Shown: positions 23,470-35,544 of the stretch, piece after piece
Layout of the letters: every line of letters starts with the position of its first letter
Numbering within the stretch: position 1 is the first letter of the stretch
NCBI RefSeq assembly: GCF_963678635.1
Contig: NW_026970604.1
Span: forward strand, 7,501 to 71,500
Source: Symsagittifera roscoffensis
Taxonomy: Eukaryota > Xenacoelomorpha > Acoela > Convolutidae
Reading direction: 5' to 3'
DNA: 64,000 nucleotides
The notes under the pieces: generated by a model
The model's database searches: none
The model's input: the letters and a program-made list of their open reading frames with translations, nothing else
What the model was told of the DNA's origin: nothing
Translations under genes and position numbers: made by a program

Positions 23470-26400
23470 TCTCCTTCTTTTTTCATGTAAGCTAGCGTGA
23501 ACTGTGGCTCTAGGATTTCTTTTTGAACAAAAATACATGCGTCATAAAAACATGCGTAATACTTTCAGATGAGTCATACATAACACATAATTTTACCCAA
23601 AAAAAGAAAACCGTTTCTCGGTGCCCAAAAATAGGGACATGTTTGAACCTGATTATATCCGAGTATCGAATTTATCGTTCCCGGAAAACCGAGACAAAAA
23701 CAATATAACCGTGCCGCAAAATGCTTGTTTCTGATTGGTTAAAAATCCGATGCATCAAAATACGAGATTAATTACATAATCATGCCGCAGAAAACATGTT
23801 TATGATTGGTCGAAAGTTCGATACATCTAGATATGTTATTGCGCGTCATTGTGCATTTTCAGTTTCAAAAACTAACCTGATTGGTTTTATCATGCTTTCA
23901 TTTCTGATAACGTCAAGATCTAAAACAGTTGAAACAATGGAAACAAATAAAACGCAAAAATTTGTTTGCCGAGTAATCTTCAGAAGCTATTATTTGACTG
24001 TCTTGAATGATTTCAATATTTCCAGCAGACCAAAGGAAACAGCTGATTGTTCAATAAACTTATTAACGTTGATTCTTACCACAAAATTGTTCTGACTCTT
24101 AATTCACTAGCCAAAGCAATAAAACAAATCCCGTTTGTTTATATTAAGTCTAGAAAGGATTTCCGATTATCATACCATTTGAAAAGGAAAGAAACTTTGT
24201 GGAAACCTTCTAATATAGAGCCGGAGTTCAAGTTGGAAAGGAAAAGAAATTACAAAAGTTACTCCAAAATATTGATAAATTTTGCTGTTCAAGGTTTTAT
24301 GAAACTTTTCAATTCAATTGTAAAAATAACACGAAAGCAATGAACTTGAGTCTAAAAGTCAAAAACTGATAACACACTTCAAATCATACAAATAAAGGCC
24401 ACCCACAGTTGTGAAAGAAAATAGTTAGGACAATTAGGTAAATAATCTGTTTGGGTTCAACAAAAAAAAACTTTTTTATTAAACCATGCTCAAGATCAAG
24501 GTTTCGCGAAATGAACTTTTCGTAACCTCCGCTTGACTACAGCAAAAAAATGTTCATTAAGGGGAAAACGATTTGCTCTCTCAAGTTATAAAAAGTAAAT
24601 GGTGATTGACTGAAGTAAATTATGAATAGATGTATGTTCGAAAGTGGACTTTGATTTCCCAGTGGAAAAACAAGTTTTTTTGATTTTGTTTCGTATTCTT
24701 GAGCAATTTTTAGAAAAATAATAAAACAATTTTAAACTCGATGGTTTCAGTGAAAGAAAAATTGTCTATTTAATTTTCTTTTCTGTTGCAATTGAGTTCA
24801 TGGACATTTTTCCTACTGTCTTTTGGAGAAACGTTTTTTTTGTTTTGATGTTTTTGTACTGCCATATTCTTGAAAATTAATTTCAACCATCTACCTTCTT
24901 TTTTTTAAACTGATTGATATATTCAAATTCATTCATGTAAATTTTTGCAATTATTCGGAATCTTTTACAATTTTTTGTAACATATATTTGTTTAATACTC
25001 CAAACATTCAGCTTAGTTTACTTTCATAGTAGAAAATTTCATTACGCTTTCTGATGACTCGAAAAAAGAACGTTATTTCCTAATAAAAAGATCAGGAGTA
25101 ATGAATGTGAGTTTTTTGTCTTTCACTCAAGGAAAGAATCTTATGAATCGTTCATGCTCATTGTTCGTTTTTCATGTTTGATTTTCGTCTTTTTGCATTA
25201 GATCAGTTAGTTGCCTTTTCTAAAACCCGCACAAACTCCACTATCGAACAGCAAAAAAAAAGGTTGCACAAAAAGTGATCGACTTCTGTTAGCGAAAGTG
25301 GAATGGAAAAATCAGATTTTCCAGCAAAAAAAAATGATAATCCAGTTTTCTATATTTGATGCAAAATCAAGTTAATCTAAGTCAAAAGCAAGTTAATTTT
25401 AATTAAAAAAAGATTTTTCTAGAAATTCAAAAAGCTTTAAGGCTATATATTTTTAGGATTATTATTAATACGAACGTGGAAATGGCCCAAAAAACGTGAA
25501 CATTTTTAGTGTCGAAAGTGGAATTTCACTTTTAAATTTCACATGTTGATCCAGTTTTCTCAAATTGGGTTAACTTTATCGAAAAAGCATTTATCATCAT
25601 TAATTGTTTTTGAAATTCGAGGAGCTTTCCACGAGTCGAAGCTTTTTCCAAAAAACAAGCCTTTTTTTTCCTTGTGTTCAAAACTCTTTTCGAACTGTCA
25701 GATGACTATGTTTCTTTTTTGAAGACAACTGTAGTCATTATCATTAGCTTACTTAAGTGCTGAGTTTTGGTGTGTTTTCTCCTATGACACTGCGCACCAA
25801 AAACGCCACAAAATTGAAACATTTTTGTAATGATTGTGATCGGAGTCTTCTGTGATATTTGGACACGCAACGGACTCTCCTTCTTCTTTCACGTAAGCTA
25901 GCGTGAACTGTGGTTCTAGGATTTCTTTTTGAAAAAAAATACTTGTGTCATAAAAGCATGCGTTCATAGTCATTCGAATGGCCTTTTCATCTGTTGTTTA
26001 ACTCTAAATTTGCCGCTTTTTTCATTGAAGTTTTTTTCGCCACTTCTTGCGTTTATTAGCCTTTTTTCACAGTTTCATTCACTTATTCGTTACACTACTT
26101 AGTCCCTATCAACTTTTTGATTTTATATGACACATTTTCCATAAAATTGAGTAAGATTAAGATCAGTCTTGTATTAGTCTAATTTATTGATCAAATTAAT
26201 ACTAATAGTTTTTGGTGACAAAAATGGCACATATACTTTTTTCTAGAGGTTGTCGTTTTTCTCTGAAAAGACTTTTTAGATGGAAAGACATTCGAGTTTG
26301 TTGCTTTTCTTGAGGTTGTTACATTTTAAAGACTAAACACATGCTTTGAATGTGCCTTTCATTTAGCTTTCCTCCAGTTTGATCATCATTTCCTATTTCA

Positions 26401-29400
26401 TTCAAAAATGTTTCCTTTGGGTTGTCACCGGAAAGGGGTCCTAAAGAGTGTTTAAACTTAGATGGGTAGAATAAATGACAAATACTTGAGCTATATTTTG
26501 AAGAGGACGTTTTCTGGGTCAGTATTACATTTTTCAGATCAAATTTAATGATTTAACTCTCAGCTGCTGAGCGTAGTTTATACCTAGGCCACATATGTTT
26601 TGCGAAAAAATCTAACAAATATTCGTTTTTCATATACAATCAACTGGTTCATTAGAATTAATGATGTGATATTCAAATACAATTAGATTGGCTCAATAAG
26701 TGAGTGATATCATACGAGTTTGCTCCCAGAAAAGCAACCGTTGAGTACTTGGCTCAGGAAACGCTGAAACTATTTTAGAATTGAGTCAAAATTGTTTTTC
26801 TTGAAATTTGGAGTCTCGTTTTTTGTCTTAAGCAGAGTTTTCAAGCGCCTTTGAGATCAGTCGCTTGTTTTAATGGTGTCATTAAATTAGTTTTTCAAGT
26901 GTCAATGAACGTAGAATATATGCCCAGAAAAAATAAAATGTGTTCACTTTTCAAGTTCAGTTCATTTGCTTTGCTTAAAGGAGGAGGTCAAACAGCATTA
27001 TCAAACAGGAAAAATGTAAAGTTTTGAAAAACGTGGTTGACTTCTGTTTACGAAAATGTAATTTACCGATTAGATTTTCCAGCAAAATAAAAAAAACTAA
27101 CGTGAAAAGCTATTTGAAAAAAAAATGGATCATCGAAAATCAAAACCTACTAAATCAACTAATTATATCAAAAAAGCGTCAGTCAAAAACTGTTTGAGAA
27201 ATTCAAAGAGCTTTAAGGGTTTTGATTTTTCTTATTATTTCTGAAGTTGAAATCGGTGTTTTTTTTCTTTCTGGTTGCAATCATTAACCTTTATCCAACA
27301 GTCCCGTTGAAAATGTTTGATAACTTTTCGGAAATTGTTGACATAAAAGTTGTTTCATCGACGTTCATGTCTCAAGGGCGCTTTTAGAATTAAAAGTATG
27401 CGACCGAAAATTGAATTGAGTAGTAGCAAAGGGGGCTTAACTCTATTACTGTTCCAGAGCAAAACTGAATCTGAATATAAAATTTAGTTGTCAAGATGTT
27501 TATAGTTAGAAATTTAGTAATTTAGAAATTTTATTTTGACTCACGTTTGTTAGCACAATTTCTATTTATGCTAAAAAAATGTTTCGTGGCTTATTTTCAT
27601 CGTCTTCAAAATTGATTTTAATACCTATTAAAAAAGCTCCTAGTCCCAAAAAGCTTGAAATCAAAATTTCAAAACAGAAGTAGTTATAATTTCCCAACAA
27701 TGTTTCCACCAATATGGGAGAAGATACGCTTTGTTACTAGGACTGCGGGGGCTGTTATGGGAAGAAGGTAAAGCTTCGAGACTTTACAGAGCATCAACTT
27801 TTTAGCCAGTTGTTTTTCTGAGAAGTTCCAAAAATAATTTTTTGCAGAAAAAACTGTTTGTTTCATTTTTGATCAATTTCAAGCAGCTTGGGTTTTTTTT
27901 TGCTTTAATAAAAATTAAATTTAAACAGATTGGAAAATTTGAAAGTATTGGTGAGATTTTTTTTCTGGCAAAGATCTCAAAACTTAACCACGTTCACTAT
28001 TGTTTTTTTTTTCTCGTGATTATCTTTTTCAAGTTTAAGTTGAAATGCATTTACTCGGGGCAAAGAAGTTCCTTATTTGCTACAGTGAGTAAGTCAAGAA
28101 AAAGGCGATCAACTTGTAGTTTCCAAAACCTATTTGAATTTTCAAGCGGACTGAAAAACATTATCCTTGTTCGGAGCTTCTGAAGCTGGGTTAATTTCTT
28201 AAAAAAACGTTGGTCATTATTTCATCATGAAACTCAAGGAAATTTAAGGGCGTTCATTGTTCGTTTTAATTCAGAAAAAAAAACATATTTTCTCAAGAAC
28301 AGGATATTCATTTATTTCAAGGGACAACAGACGCAGTTAAATAGACATGTTCAGGTCCAGATGAATTTTACCTAAAAAATATGTTTTATTTTTGGTCACG
28401 CCATGTTGGTTTTTTTTTGCTTCTAGATTTTCGGTTTATATAAAGGATACAATTTTTTTTTGCTGAAAGGAATGAAAATTACTGTCTCCATTTACGAAAG
28501 GTGGTGGGGACAATGCGTGGAAAAATGTGAACGACTTCTTGTACCGAAAAGCAATTATAATTGTTAGCCTTTCCTATGGAATAAAGACAAACTACCTTTT
28601 GATCACATGTTTTTAATTTGGATTAGTTTTATCATTTAAGTGTCAATCAAAAATCCTCAGAGTTTCAAAGAGAAAACAAATCGATGTTTTGTTTTCTTGC
28701 GTTCACGTACACTTTCCTTTATGTCAGTTGGCACTTTTTTCATCTTTCCGGGAAAAAACTTAATGAAGTTATAAAAAAACTTGAAAAGTATTTGTGTTCA
28801 ATTCACTTTTGTCTATTAAATTTAGGGTAGTTTGCTCTCTTCAATTACAAATGTGTATAAGTCTCTAAAACGTTTCAACTTCAAATTTCAAAAATTGGGT
28901 TTTTTCTCAACTTTGCTACGGAAAAAAAATTACCTATTAAACCAGTTTTTTCAAATTGGGTTATATTTTTGCAAAACTGTCAATAATAAATTTCTCTAAC
29001 TTTTACGAGATTTTTTGTTGAATTTCGAAAGTTGCTCTTTTTTTAAAAAAACAACAGGTATTTGTTTTGGTATTTTTTCTTGCATAGAAAAAATTCAAAT
29101 GGTTCTTTGCCAACTGATTCTTCTCTACCTACTGACTTTTTGCTATATTTCCAGTTTTGAAAATTTTATTTACGGTTGTTGCGGCTGTTTATTTCCAGTT
29201 TTGAACATTTTATTTACTGTTGTTGCCGCGGAAGTATTTTGTATCATCTTCCAGGAGTGTTCTAATTGTGGTGGTATGTTGTTTACGCATCAAAGCAAAG
29301 GTCTCAAACTGAAATAATTTTTACGATTTGCATCAAAACTTTTTGTTAGTTGTTTTATTCAAACCAAATTTTTTTTTTCGTTAAATTTATTTTGAAATGT

Positions 29401-31689
29401 TAATCGTCTTCTATGGCAAGTAATCAATTTCATGTTTCTAAGGTACTTTTTAAGATATTAATTTCTCTCCACACCTTAAATCTACTATCCAATAAAATTT
29501 ATACACTTTTATGGTTTTTCTGAAAAATTATACAGTTTTTTTTTGAAAGTTGAATTAGTTGAGAAATTTTTTTTGCTGTTTGCACAGAGTAAACAGAGAT
29601 TTTGCTTATATAGTATTCCTTTTGTAGAGTTTGTGATTGTGTTTTTTATTCCATTCATTGAATATTGGTGGAGCTCGAACTTTGTTTTCGTGTGTGTTTT
29701 CTTTTAATTTTTGAAGAAAAACAAGTACAACAGAAATTAAAGGAAATAAATTGATGGACAAATCTTAAAGAAGCCCATGAACTACATCAAAAAAAATTTC
29801 AAAAAAAATCTGTGTCGAGTAAATCTGAGTAACAATTAATAGATATTTTTTAATTTTCCGCAAATAAAGAGAGCAAGCTGGTTTGCAATAGGGAAAATGG
29901 GTTGTTTTTGATTATTTAAGCCTGAAAAATTACACAAATTGTAACCTTTTTGAAAAGTTTTTCAAGCTCCAATATGATTTTGGAATAAAAAGACCTAAAT
30001 TGACCTGTGCAATATTTTTAATTCAATTTTTTCTTAAAAACTGTTGTCAGTTTTGTTTATTATACTAGTATTTCAAACTGCCATGTACTATTTTTAGATC
30101 CTGTTTTTTTTTCGAATGGTGATCAAAATTTTCAGTGCTGTTTGTACAGTACCAGTTATTCTTGTTCATTTCAAATTTTTTTTGGTGATGCGTAAAGCAA
30201 CAAAATGATGGGATAAATGTCATGATTAGATGATTTTACTAATTGCTTGAGAACGAAGTAATTTTTACTTTTAAGTTTCGAAGAGTGTTTTTTCCTTTTT
30301 TGTTTAGAGTATTGATTAAACCTTACAATCAAAATCTCAAATTTAACCATGTCTTTGTGTTATTTATATGAGTACTCCACCAATGAACAGCAAATTGTAA
30401 AGATCACAAAACAAACGTGAATGATTTTAGTTATAAATTGCACTCACCACTTTTGAATTCCCAACAAAAAAATCCTTGTACCAACGAACTAGTTTTCTCA
30501 AGTTAGGATAACCTCAGAACCCCATTTTTTTGAGTTGGGGCGTTCCCTTTCAGTGTTTAACTATTTTAAGGCAAAAAAAACTTGTTTATAGTCAGTTGAC
30601 AAAAATGTATGTCATAACCCTAAATCCCCCGCCCGCGGTACCCATTATACTATTCATTAGGTTCAGTCGGGAAACTGTTCAGTAGTCAGTTGTTAACAAG
30701 CTCATAATTTAGATACTGATTACAACACTGTTCTGATATTACAGTTCCGGTATATTACTCCCTGCTCCAATATACTCCTCCACTCTTAATCAGTTGATCG
30801 GCGTCAGTGATTGCTTGTGGAAGCACCAACTTTCAGCATGTTTAACATATGGAAAATTTGGATAATGCTGTTCTTTCAACCGATTTCTGTCCAAAGTATT
30901 GGTGTTGATTTTCTTCGTTCTTTAAGTGTTAATACCATTTTGTAAGGTCAATGAACGTTGTGAAGACTCTTATTTAGGTCGTGGTTATCTCTTTTTTTCG
31001 TAGAGAGAGTCCTAAAAACTGATCAGGCTCAATTTCAGTTTTTTTAGGTCTAATTTTTGATTTGCTTTAGCTTTCAGTTCAATTCCTTGCCAAATCGAAC
31101 AGCAAGTTTTGAAAGTCACAAAAAACTTGGTTGACATCTAGTTTCGAAATTGGATTCGAAAGTTCGGGTTTCTCACCGGAGTCAACACTTTACGCTCATC
31201 AACTTTTTCTCAGTTGAGTTGTTTTTCCGAATCATTTTTGTTTTGAAATTGAACGAGCTTTGTCTTGATGCATATTTTTGAGAGGTCCAAATTTCAATTT
31301 TTTTTTAAATGAACAATAAACCTTATTTAGGGTTCCTTTATTAATTGTCTTTTTGAGTCTATATTTTTCAAGTTTTCAGTCTTTTACAACAATGGCTTCT
31401 CAAATTATGATATTATTAGTGCGAATAACATCAGTTTGATATTTTGTAGAATTAAATTTTTTTGTTTTTCCCCGCCGATCGATTTATTGACAGGTGCATT
31501 TAGATCCAAAATCGATCAGAGGGGAGGGGAACGGTTGTTTTCAAAATCTTCTAGAGTAATTTCTATGTTTAATGGGATATCAATACTGTTTTCGCTGAGA
31601 GTTTTTTGTCAGAGTATGTCTAGTTCCAGTTATCATTTCGAAGACATCAAATTCATTGTTTTCCTAAGCTCATTGTTTTTCTAAGTATG
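23470..31689. other. AT-rich, gene-poor block (copy A)
   Basis: About 8.2 kb rich in A/T homopolymer runs. The short open frames (for example 23796-24095, 24047-24343, 27842-28183, 29015-29317, 31436-31684) match nothing I recognise, and several are not preserved in copy B. It holds a roughly 95-bp direct repeat (about 23472-23566 and 25879-25970), a Polinton-end-like segment (about 23569-23853), and a degenerate repeat of roughly 200 bp scattered six or more times between 25230 and 31280. It leads directly into the Polinton polymerase remnant, so it may be the decayed rest of that element. Confidence 0.6.
23569..23853 (+). repeat. Polinton-end-like inverted-repeat segment (left, copy A)
   Basis: Blocks such as GTCATACATAACACATA, CTTGAACCTGAT, CCGCA, TGATTGGT and TCTAGATA, then TTGCGCGT, occur here in the same order as on the minus strand of 57296-57508. 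They are diverged and carry indels. An inverted homologous pair on both sides of the polymerase fits Polinton terminal repeats; a shared interspersed repeat is the alternative. The copy-B counterpart is about 39110-39395. Confidence 0.5.
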
Positions 31690-32728
31690 CTTTTATGACT
31701 CGACAATATAAAACCAACAGTAATAGAACCAAGTCTTGCGAGCGATTTATTCATGGATTCTCCTCCGAACGAACATTTAAAACATTGTGGAGAGCATGAT
31801 GCAGTATCAATTACAATGCCACCAGAGGGTTCAACGATTACCTTTCAACGTTGGTTTAAGTCTTCATTGTGTCCATTTGCAATTTACGCTGATACAGAGG
31901 CCCTGTGCAGGAAACACATAACGTGTAAAATAGATCCATCTAGAGTTGGAACAACTAAATTGGAAGATTAGATACCTTGCTCGTTTGGTGCTGTGTTAGT
32001 GGATAGAACCACCAACAGCACAACTTATAAACCTGATAGAGGACCAGATTGCATTAAAAACTTTTTTGACTGGATTCGCTTACAGGCTAAAAAATTATTC
32101 CATGCAAAACAAAAACATCAGCAGCTTGACATTTCTAAGACATAAAGCGATTTTCTGTACCCATCACCAAGCCAATGCGTTGTTTGTCATAAAGATCTTT
32201 TGAACGAAAAAGTTGTGCATCATGATCAAGCAACAGGAAAAATTTTTGGGTTGGCTCATAATAAGTGCAACCTGAAGTTGAGAATTCAAGCATTCACGCC
32301 TGTATTTTTTCACAACCTCAGGAAATATGATTCGCATCATTTAATCGGAAATCTTACTTTGGCTGGAGGAGAAAGATCACTGTTGTTCCCTGCACAGATG
32401 AAAATTATTTCTCCTTTAGCTTGCATGTACCCGTTGGCAGTTACGTGGATAAAAAAGAAGTGGAAAAAACAAAGTACGAAGAAATGAGGTTCTTAGACAG
32501 TTTTTGGTTTCTTCCTGAGAGTCTGGAAAACCTTTTAAAATTTTTGAGGTCTGACAATCACATAATTTAAGAGAAATTTTTGCCTCGAGAAAACGAAAAA
32601 CACCTCTTCATGCGAAAAGGTTATTATCCTTATTCTTATATGGATTCATACACAAAATTTGCGGATAAAAGTCTACCTCGCTTTGGAACGGATTGGACAA
32701 ATGTTTTGTCGGGGCGAGTTGATGTCAC
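31690..32728 (+). pseudogene. polB: Polinton/Maverick DNA polymerase B, N-terminal half (copy A)
   Basis: Open pieces are 31753-31971 and 32200-32487. The protein-primed family-B polymerase of Polintons copies the linear element. Visible are the upstream CERFIHGFSSE motif, the Exo I segment PFAIYADTEAL (DxE) and the conserved linker HHDQATGKIFGLAHNKCNLK. Exo II follows as FHNLRKYDSHHLIGNL, then a terminal segment GYYPYSYMDS...LPRFGTDW. Frame breaks occur at about 31785, 31970, 32140 and 32485. It stops where the truncated gypsy LTR begins (32729). Confidence 0.9.
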
Positions 32729-32804
32729 TGATAAAATGTTACTTTGTTGTAGCTAATTCTAAGTTAAAACTATTAAAAAGAATAAGAATTAAGATGAATT
32801 AGTC
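32729..32804 (-). repeat. Truncated gypsy LTR (first 76 bp on the plus strand)
   Basis: TGATAAAATGTTACTTTG... is identical to the start of the LTR at 48278 and is preceded by the same GTCAC. It ends at GAATTAGTC and is joined to array sequence TCTAGGTC. It is the fused breakpoint of the segmental duplication, not an independent insertion. Confidence 0.93.
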
Positions 32805-32959
32805 TCTAGGTCTCTTCTATCCTTTATTCTCGTTCGGCTCCATTTGGAGAGATTGCTGGTCAACTTGTCGTTTTTCTGTGCTCGTTTCCAGTCCGATATC
32901 CTGTACCTTGCCTTCACAGGCTCTTTAAGTGTCATCTTTTGCCCGTTTAGTTCCCCGGG

Positions 32960-34252
32960 TTGTGGATATCATTTTTAAAATTGACGCATACTATACTATT
33001 CAAGACTTCTCTGTCACTCTCCGGCTATAGATTCGTCCTGACGTTTGAAATGCATGATGATCTCCTAAAAAAATTTCTTTACAGCGCTATAATCTCTAGT
33101 TCTTCTCCTCCGTTCATGTCGTAATGGTCAAGGTTGTATGTCCCGGAGGAGGGATCAGTCTGCATTTCCCTGTCCTGATTTCTTCTTTTTTCTTCCGCTA
33201 ATATCGTGCACAAACTTTCTTGCTCATCTGCACTCGCTATTGAGTCTTGGTCCCATTCTTCTGACTCCCCGGACAATTGTGCCTCTTCACAGTCCTTCTC
33301 ATTTGACAACCACTCCCCGGACTCTTGATCTAGTCTTTGTTCTTCAGCTTCCTCTTTAAACCAGGACGTCCGACACGGTACTGTTTCCGCTAGTTTCGTG
33401 AAGTGATATATGATTGCCAATATCTTGTTATATCCCAATTCCGTCAAGCAGATCTTTAGATGGTCTATCTGTACGACGTCATTGAATTCTGAGCTTTCCA
33501 CCGATTCGAGAGTGAAATTCATCTTCTTCGGGTTTTTTCACTTGTAGACACTGCAAACATGCGTTGACCCACCTTTCGCAAGCTTCCCCCATTCCTGGCC
33601 AGTCAAATCGGTGCAGTATTTTTTGTTGCACCTTGTCTGTTCCTTGATGTCCCATCTGATCGTGCGATCTGGACAGCAACTCCGTTTGATATAGCTGCGG
33701 TAGTATGATTATGTTTGTGTAATATTTTCTCTTCGTCTCTTCTCTTGCAGGCCACCACATCATCTGCTGTGTGGTAGAGTAGGCCCTTACGTTCGTTGTA
33801 GAACTGGCCCATGATCCCATAGCTGTCCTCCTCTAGGTCTCTTCTATCCTTTATTCTTTCCCTCATTCCTGGCCAGTCATATCGGTGCAGTATTCGTTGT
33901 TGTACATTGTCTATTCCTTGATGTCCCATCTGATCTGAACAGCACCTCCGTTTGATATAGCTGCGGTAGTATGATTATGTTTGTGTAATTTTTTCTCTTA
34001 GTCTCTTCTCCTGCAGGCCACCACATCATCTGCTGTGTGATAGAGTAAGCCCTTACGTTCCTTGTAGAACTGGCTCATGATCTCATAGCTGTCCTCCTCT
34101 AGGTCTCTTCTATCCTTTATTCTCGTTCGGCTCCATTTGGAGAGATTGCTGGTCAACTTGTCGTTTTTCTGTGCTCGTTTCCACTCCGATATCCTGTACC
34201 TCGCCTTCACAGGTTCTTTAAGTGCCATCTTTTGCCCGTTTAGTTCCCCGGG
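32960..34252 (-). repeat. Array 2 unit 1 (long, 1293 bp)
   Basis: Copy of array 1 unit 9. One extra T in the GGGTTTTTTC run near 33531 breaks the integrase frame into 33820-33479 and 33522-33079, whereas the copy-A unit is intact. N-block 34228-33998, internal block 33929-33603. Confidence 0.88.
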
Positions 34253-35544
34253 TTGTGGATATCATTTTTAAAATTGACGCATACTATCCTATTCAAGACT
34301 TCTCTGTCACTCTCCGGCTCTAGATTCGTCCCGACGTTTGAAATGCATGATGATCTCCTGACAAAATTTCTTTACAGCGCTATAATCTCTAGTTCTTCTC
34401 CTCCGTTCATGTCGTAATGGTCAAGGTTGTATGTCCCGGAGGAGGGATCAGTCTGCATTTCCCTGTCCTGATTTCCTCTTTTTTCTTCCGCTAATATCGT
34501 GCACAAATTTTCTTGCTCATCTGCACTCGCTATTGAGTCTTGGTCCCATTCTTCTGACTCCCCGGACAATTGTGCCTCTTCACAGTCCTTCTCATTTGAC
34601 AACCACTCCCCGGACTCTTGATCTAGTCTTTGTTCTTCAGCTTCCTCTTTAAACCAGGACGTCCGACACGGTACTGTTTCCGCTAGTTTCGTGAAGTGAT
34701 ATATGATTGCCAATATCTTGTTATATCCCAATTCCGTCAAGCAGATCTTTAGATGGTCTATCTGTACGACGTCATTGAATTCTGAGCTTTCCACCGATTC
34801 GAGAGTGAAATTCATCTTCTTCGGGTTTTTCACTTGTAGACACTGCAAACATGCGTTGACCCACCTTTCGCAAGCTTCCCCCATTCCTGGCCAGTCAAAT
34901 CGGTGCAGTATTTTTTGTTGCACCTTGTCTGTTCCTTGATGTCCCATCTGATCGTGCGATCTGGACAGCAACTCCGTTTGATATAGCTGCGGTAGTATGA
35001 TTATGTTTGTGTAATATTTTCTCTTCGTCTCTTCTCTTGCAGGCCACCACATCATCTGCTGTGTGGTAGAGTAAGCCCTTACGTTCGTTGTAGAACTGGC
35101 CCATGATCCCATAGCTGTCCTCCTCTAGGTCTCTTCTATCATTTATTCTTTCCCTCATTCCTGGCCAGTCATATCGGTGCAGTATTCGTTGTTGTACATT
35201 GTCTATTCCTTGATGTCCCATCTGATCTGAACAGCACCTCCGTTTGATATAGCTGCGGTAGTATGATTATGTTTGTGTAATTTTTTCTCTTAGTCTCTTC
35301 TCTTGCAGGCCACCACATCATCTGCTGTGTGATAGAGTAAGCCCTTACGTTCCTTTTAGAACTGGCTCATGATCTCATAGCTGTCCTCCTCTAGGTCTCT
35401 TCTATCCTTTATTCTCGTTCGGCTCCATTTGGAGAGATTGCTGGTCAACTTGTCGTTTTTCTGTGCTCGTTTCCAATCCGATATCCTGTAATTCGCCTTC
35501 ACAGGTTCTTTAAGTTCCATCTTTTGCCCGTTTAGTTCCCCGAG
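34253..35544 (-). repeat. Array 2 unit 2 (long, 1292 bp)
   Basis: Intact 246-aa integrase-plus-tail frame at 35112-34372; internal block 35221-34895. The N-block lost its start (GTTCCATC instead of GTGCCATC near 35515) and has a stop where CTTGTAG became CTTTTAG. Confidence 0.87.

Larger units (their letters stand above)
18556..32804 (+). repeat. Segmental duplication, copy A (about 14.25 kb)
   Basis: Positions 18556 onward (CTAGGTCTCTTCTATC...) match 32805 onward, including private markers such as CCGGCTATAGATTCGTC and ATCTCCTAAAAAAATTTC. Alignment continues through the rest of the array, the AT-rich block and the polymerase N-half to 32804. There copy A jumps from base 76 of a gypsy LTR straight back into array sequence. 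Differences between copies are scattered single bases and homopolymer indels. Confidence 0.92.

Noticed and set aside
29015-29317. Small Cys-rich membrane-like ORF (also 44502-44864 in the second copy)
   Set aside because: It lies in T-rich DNA, its start shifts between duplication copies because of homopolymer changes, and no family is recognised.
32729-32804. Independent solo-LTR fragment insertion
   Set aside because: It shares the GTCAC flank and polymerase context with the full element at 48278 and ends at the duplication junction, so it is a duplicated piece rather than a separate insertion.
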